Shown: piece by piece, positions 60,880-64,000 of the stretch
Numbering within the stretch: position 1 is the first letter of the stretch
Layout: each line of letters opens with the position of its first letter
DNA from: Treponema brennaborense DSM 12168
GTDB taxonomy: Bacteria > Spirochaetota > Spirochaetia > Treponematales > Treponemataceae
Assembly (NCBI RefSeq): GCF_000212415.1
Contig: NC_015500.1
Span: 62,001-126,000, forward strand
Length of the DNA: 64,000 bases
Reading direction: 5' to 3'
The notes under the pieces: model-generated
Database searches by the model: none
What the model saw: the letters and a program-made list of their open reading frames with translations, nothing else
What the model was told of the DNA's origin: nothing
Program-made: the position numbers and the translations under genes

Positions 60880-61041
60880 GCGGATGCAGCCGGGGCAGCA
60901 TAAATTCCGTCTGAAATTTATATTTTTCTAAGTTATAACCGGATTATATATAACTATGGTATATGATTCAATAGTTATAAGTTATATTTTATAATTTTTA
61001 AACGGTTTACTATTTACGGAAATGCTTTTTTACTATTTAAA
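60880..61041 (+). promoter_or_regulatory. AT-rich control region with TTTACTATTTA repeats
   Basis: AGTTATAA-type units recur between 60936 and 61000. TTTACTATTTA occurs at 61006-61016 and 61029-61039, 23 bp apart; the second holds TACTAT (61031-61036) 5 bases before the XRE start codon. Likely promoter plus autoregulatory sites. Confidence 0.5.
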
Positions 61042-61356
61042 ATGGATGTTTATGAAACGTACGCAGCGAATATCAAGAAAATCAGAATTGCAAAGAAACT
61101 GAATCAGGCGGAACTTGCTGAAAAACTCGGTCTTTCAGTAAAATACGTAAGTGATTTGGAAACGGGCAGAAGCTCCGGTTCCTTTGATACGCTGGTAAAC
61201 CTTGCCGATGCACTCGGCGTAGAACCGTACGAGCTGCTTTTGCCGCGGAATCAGCCGGTAAATTACGATAGCCGGCGTACAAAACAGCTTATGACTCGCC
61301 TGCGAACCAACCTGAACGAGCTTGTAGACACGGTGGAAAATTTCCTGAAAGAATAG
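61042..61356 (+). CDS. XRE-family small transcriptional regulator
   Basis: 104 residues. Helix-turn-helix in residues 7-65: I-R-I-A-K-K-L-N-Q-A-E-L-A-E-K-L-G-L-S-V-K-Y-V-S then L-E-T-G-R-S. The C-terminal 35 residues are helical. No ribosome site upstream. It may regulate itself or the neighbouring acyltransferase gene, from which it is divergent. Confidence 0.85.
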   Translation: MDVYETYAANIKKIRIAKKLNQAELAEKLGLSVKYVSDLETGRSSGSFDTLVNLADALGVEPYELLLPRNQPVNYDSRRTKQLMTRLRTNLNELVDTVENFLKE

Positions 61357-61365
61357 GCACGCTGT

Positions 61366-61394
61366 TTGACACCGGACAAATTTTTTATTATCTT
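61366..61394 (+). promoter_or_regulatory. promoter of the citrate synthase gene
   Basis: TTGACA (61366-61371), 17 bp, TATCTT (61389-61394). The leader of about 85 bases includes TTCTGC...GCAGAA (61429-61447) and ends with AAGGAGG before the start. Confidence 0.6.
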
Positions 61395-61485
61395 TTAAAC
61401 AAAACGTATAAATGGTGAGCCGGGATTCTGCTGTCTGGGGCAGAACTGCGCTATAAAGTAACGCGGATTTATATAAGGAGGCTCT

Positions 61486-62874
61486 ATGTCCGATTTTCCC
61501 TGTCAGCCGGAGAACGGCGTCGATTCGGTTTTTTTGCAGAATAAAATTGCCGAATACAGTTCTTTTGCACGTTCGTGCAGTCAAATCGATCCGGATTTGT
61601 ATACGAAATATGAAGTCAAACGCGGACTGCGCGACATCAGCGGTAAAGGTGTGCTCGCCGGACTGACCGAAATATCGGAAGTGCTCGCGTACGTTATAGA
61701 AGACGGCGATTTGGTTCCGTGCGACGGCCGTCTGTTTTACCGCGGCTACGATATCCGCGACCTTGTGGACGGTTTTTTGAGCGACGGCCGCTTCGGTTTT
61801 GAAGAGGTCTGTTTTCTGCTGCTGTTCGGACATTTGCCGTCGGCTGACGAATATGCCGAATTCCGCCGCGTTTTGAGCTCATACATGTCTTTGCCCGATG
61901 AATTCCTGCGGAACACGATCATGAACGCTCCCGGCCACGACATGATGAATCAGTTGGCGACGAGCGTGCTGACGTTGTACACGTACGATTCGGATCCGGA
62001 GGACATTTCGATTCCGAACGTGCTGCGCCAGTGTTTGCGCCTGATAGCGCAGTTTCCGAGTTTGATGGTGTACGGATTCCAGTCGTATGCGTATTATTAC
62101 AACAAACAGAGTCTGATTATCCATTCGCCCGACCCGCAGCTGTCCGCGGCGGAAAACATTCTGCACATGCTGCACCCGGATTCCCGTTTTACTCCGCTTG
62201 AAGCGCGCATTTTGGATTTGGCGCTCGTGCTGCACGCTGAGCACGGCGGCGGCAACAATTCGACGTTTACGAATCATGTCGTAACGTCTTCCGGCACTGA
62301 TACGTATTCGGCTATGGCGTCGTCCCTGTGCTCGCTCAAAGGGCCGCGGCACGGCGGGGCGAACATAAAAGTGATGCAGATGTTCGACGATATGAAAACC
62401 TCCATTAGGGACTGGCACGACGACGACGAAATCTGCGCGTATATTGAAAAGCTGCTGGATAAGCAGGCGTTCGATAAAAGCGGACTTGTGTACGGTATCG
62501 GGCACGCCGTGTATTCGCTGTCCGATCCGCGCGCGCTTATTTTTCGGGGCTTCGTGGAGGAGCTTGCCGAAGCGAAAAACGCCGGTGAAGAATATCTGTT
62601 GTATTCCAAAGTGGAAACGCTTGCGCCGCGCGTCATCAGCCGCCGCCGGAAAATGTATAAAGGCGTGAGTGCGAACATCGATTTTTATTCCGGATTCGTA
62701 TACCGGATGCTCGGTCTGCCGCCCGAATTGTACACGCCGCTTTTTGCGACCGCGCGAATGGCCGGCTGGTCCGCGCATCGGATCGAAGAACTTTCAAATA
62801 ACGGAAAAATCATCCGTCCGGCGTACAAGTCGGTTTCGGGGCATAAAGACTACGTGCCGATGGCGGGGCGCTGA
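61486..62874 (+). CDS. gltA: citrate synthase
   Basis: 462 residues. Active-site regions: H-A-E-H-G-G-G-N-N-S-T-F near residue 250, K-G-P-R-H-G-G-A near 285 and the Asp region near D-F-Y-S-G-F near 400 with R-M-A-G-W-S-A-H. The first 50 residues are an extra helical region also found in some anaerobe and spirochaete enzymes. Condenses acetyl-CoA and oxaloacetate. No other cycle enzymes are here. Confidence 0.93.
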   Translation: MSDFPCQPENGVDSVFLQNKIAEYSSFARSCSQIDPDLYTKYEVKRGLRDISGKGVLAGLTEISEVLAYVIEDGDLVPCDGRLFYRGYDIRDLVDGFLSDGRFGFEEVCFLLLFGHLPSADEYAEFRRVLSSYMSLPDEFLRNTIMNAPGHDMMNQLATSVLTLYTYDSDPEDISIPNVLRQCLRLIAQFPSLMVYGFQSYAYYYNKQSLIIHSPDPQLSAAENILHMLHPDSRFTPLEARILDLALVLHAEHGGGNNSTFTNHVVTSSGTDTYSAMASSLCSLKGPRHGGANIKVMQMFDDMKTSIRDWHDDDEICAYIEKLLDKQAFDKSGLVYGIGHAVYSLSDPRALIFRGFVEELAEAKNAGEEYLLYSKVETLAPRVISRRRKMYKGVSANIDFYSGFVYRMLGLPPELYTPLFATARMAGWSAHRIEELSNNGKIIRPAYKSVSGHKDYVPMAGR

Positions 62875-62898
62875 ACCGGCGGCTCGGTTCCGTGCCTG

Positions 62899-62914
62899 CC
62901 GCAGCCCGCTGCGG
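62899..62914. terminator. short hairpin between convergent genes
   Basis: CCGCAG (62899-62904) and CTGCGG (62909-62914) with loop CCCG, 4 bases before the stop codon of the minus-strand gene. No T-run; weak. Confidence 0.35.
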
Positions 62915-62918
62915 ATAA

Positions 62919-64000
62919 TCAGAAGCGTACGCCGGCTGCAAGGCGCGGCGTCAGGAATCCCATAAAAGCGGTGGTGCCGGTAACGTGCGTAAAATCCGTT
63001 CCCACGGTAAAAAACACGTGGCGGTACGGAAAATACGTAACCGAAACGCCGGCGGTGAACGAAATGAAGCCCGCCAGCCCCGACGGTATCGGTTCCGTAT
63101 ACGAATCGTCGCGGTATGTGTTCTGCTGATTGATAAAAGTAACTCCCATACCGGTTTTTGCGCCGAGACGCAGCTGTTCGTTCAGCAGCGGATACTGATA
63201 CAGCAAGTTAAAACCGAACGACGTCAGCGTGTTCCGCAAGGCGTATTCGCTCTGCCGGTACGCCCAGGTTTGATTCCGAATCGAGATTTCAGCACCGTAA
63301 TAACCGTTGTCCTTTTTGGTTTGAATGCAGGACAGCGATATCTGCGCCGCTCTTGCAATGGCCGGAACGGCGTATTCTGCGCCGCCGTACGTACGGATTG
63401 CGGTACCGAACGCCGCTTCGGCGGCAACGTCTATGCGCGTGATGAGCGTAAACGTCATGTCTCCTTCCGCGTCCCGCAAGCTGCCCGGATTTTCCGCCAG
63501 AAGCGCATATTCGGTTTCTTTAAGCTGCTGCGAGCTGAACACGGCCGTCCCCGCCGCTCCGTCGAACGTCGTTTCGCGGGCGGGAATCGCCCGGCGCGGC
63601 AGCTTCGGTTTTGAAAGATCGGCGGCGCGGGGTATCAAATAGAATCGCGTTTTCGGCGTAATTCCTTCGGCTTCAAATAGAACAGTGAACGCGGTTCCCT
63701 GTTTTAAGATTTTCGCCTGCGTTTCCGCCTTGATTACGTCTGGCTGTTCGGTTTTAACGATCGAAAACGACCCGGTTGCGGCGGAAAGACTGCGGCTGTT
63801 GGTAATTCGGATCGAATACGTTCCTTCCTGAATGGCGTCTGCGCCGAACGTCAGTTCGATCGGCTGCGTGCCGTTTTTTTTGGGCGCAGGACGTTCGACC
63901 GTTTCGGGAAATAGTTCCGTGCCGTCGTCGCCGATCAGCCGTACTGCGGCGTCCGGCTGCACACCGCGTGCGCTGAACGTTATGAGAAGCGGCTGCGCTT
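62919..64000 (-). CDS. outer-membrane beta-barrel-like protein, C-terminal part
   Basis: The frame is open from 64000 (start lies outside the window) to the stop at 62919, 360 residues seen. The N-terminal visible half has an Ig-like strand pattern (A-V-R-L-I-G-D-D-G-T-E-L-F and Y-S-I-R-I-T-N-S-R-S). The C-terminal 200 residues show alternating strands (I-S-L-S-C-I-Q; Y-G-A-E-I-S-I; L-G-A-K-T-G-M-G-V-T-F) and end in A-A-G-V-R-F, a C-terminal Phe as in barrels handled by BamA. Role unknown. Confidence 0.65.
   Translation of the reverse strand, partial: AQPLLITFSARGVQPDAAVRLIGDDGTELFPETVERPAPKKNGTQPIELTFGADAIQEGTYSIRITNSRSLSAATGSFSIVKTEQPDVIKAETQAKILKQGTAFTVLFEAEGITPKTRFYLIPRAADLSKPKLPRRAIPARETTFDGAAGTAVFSSQQLKETEYALLAENPGSLRDAEGDMTFTLITRIDVAAEAAFGTAIRTYGGAEYAVPAIARAAQISLSCIQTKKDNGYYGAEISIRNQTWAYRQSEYALRNTLTSFGFNLLYQYPLLNEQLRLGAKTGMGVTFINQQNTYRDDSYTEPIPSGLAGFISFTAGVSVTYFPYRHVFFTVGTDFTHVTGTTAFMGFLTPRLAAGVRF

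Overview
The window looks like a piece of a spirochaete chromosome, most likely genus Treponema. This is inference, from a large chemotaxis operon with CheX-free layout, CheD and a MinD-type ATPase, a chromosomal integron-type cassette array of the kind known from Treponema, and a moderately GC-balanced backbone interrupted by one clearly AT-rich block (about 23.5 to 33.4 kb). No rRNA, tRNA, CRISPR array or integrase gene was seen.

Layout. (1) 1-4.2 kb: a minus-strand sugar catabolic operon (SorC regulator, FGGY kinase, 2-hydroxyacid dehydrogenase, class II aldolase) with a perfect 16-bp inverted repeat between regulator and kinase. (2) 4.3-10.2 kb: SPFH/ribbon-helix-helix pair, short UvrA-like ATPase, PhzF-like protein, YkgJ-type cysteine cluster protein, pyridoxamine-phosphate-oxidase-like protein. 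(3) 10.6-22 kb: a nucleoside salvage regulon: phosphopentomutase and uridine phosphorylase on one strand; secreted 5'-nucleotidase, LacI regulator, NupABC-type ABC transporter, DeoC and a BMP binding protein on the other. A palindromic LacI-type operator overlaps the predicted start of transcription of the nucleotidase gene. A decayed deoD sits at the end. (4) 23.5-32.8 kb: an array of six attC-like sites plus one half site, carrying single-gene cassettes all read on the minus strand: small lipoproteins, a broken VapBC, a broken GNAT acetyltransferase, a DinB-like protein, a methyltransferase, a Cys-rich unknown protein, and a type II restriction-modification system whose endonuclease is frameshifted. 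An IS1111-type IS110 element sits inside one attC. (5) 34-39.4 kb: GldA/GldF/GldG-type ABC export system with a DUF4340 protein. (6) 39.5-49.4 kb: hexuronate catabolism (UxuB, UxuA, TRAP transporter, two zinc dehydrogenases, GntR regulator, SDR) with shared operator-like half sites in the divergent promoter region. (7) 49.5-59.6 kb: a chemosensory system (CheW, CheW, CheY, CheB, CheR, CheA, STAS protein, opposite-strand CheW, CheD, soluble MCP-like protein, MinD-like ATPase). (8) 59.7-64 kb: membrane acyltransferase, small XRE regulator, citrate synthase and the C-terminal part of an outer-membrane-like protein cut by the window end.

How it works together. The metabolic blocks are classical scavenging modules: nucleosides are released outside the cell by the nucleotidase, imported, split by phosphorylases, and the pentose is fed through DeoB and DeoC; hexuronates enter by TRAP transport and go through UxuB and UxuA to KDG. 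The cassette block is a mobile, partly decaying accessory region. A recurring theme is genes whose -10 box lies only 5-8 bases before the ATG with no ribosome binding site, suggesting leaderless transcripts.
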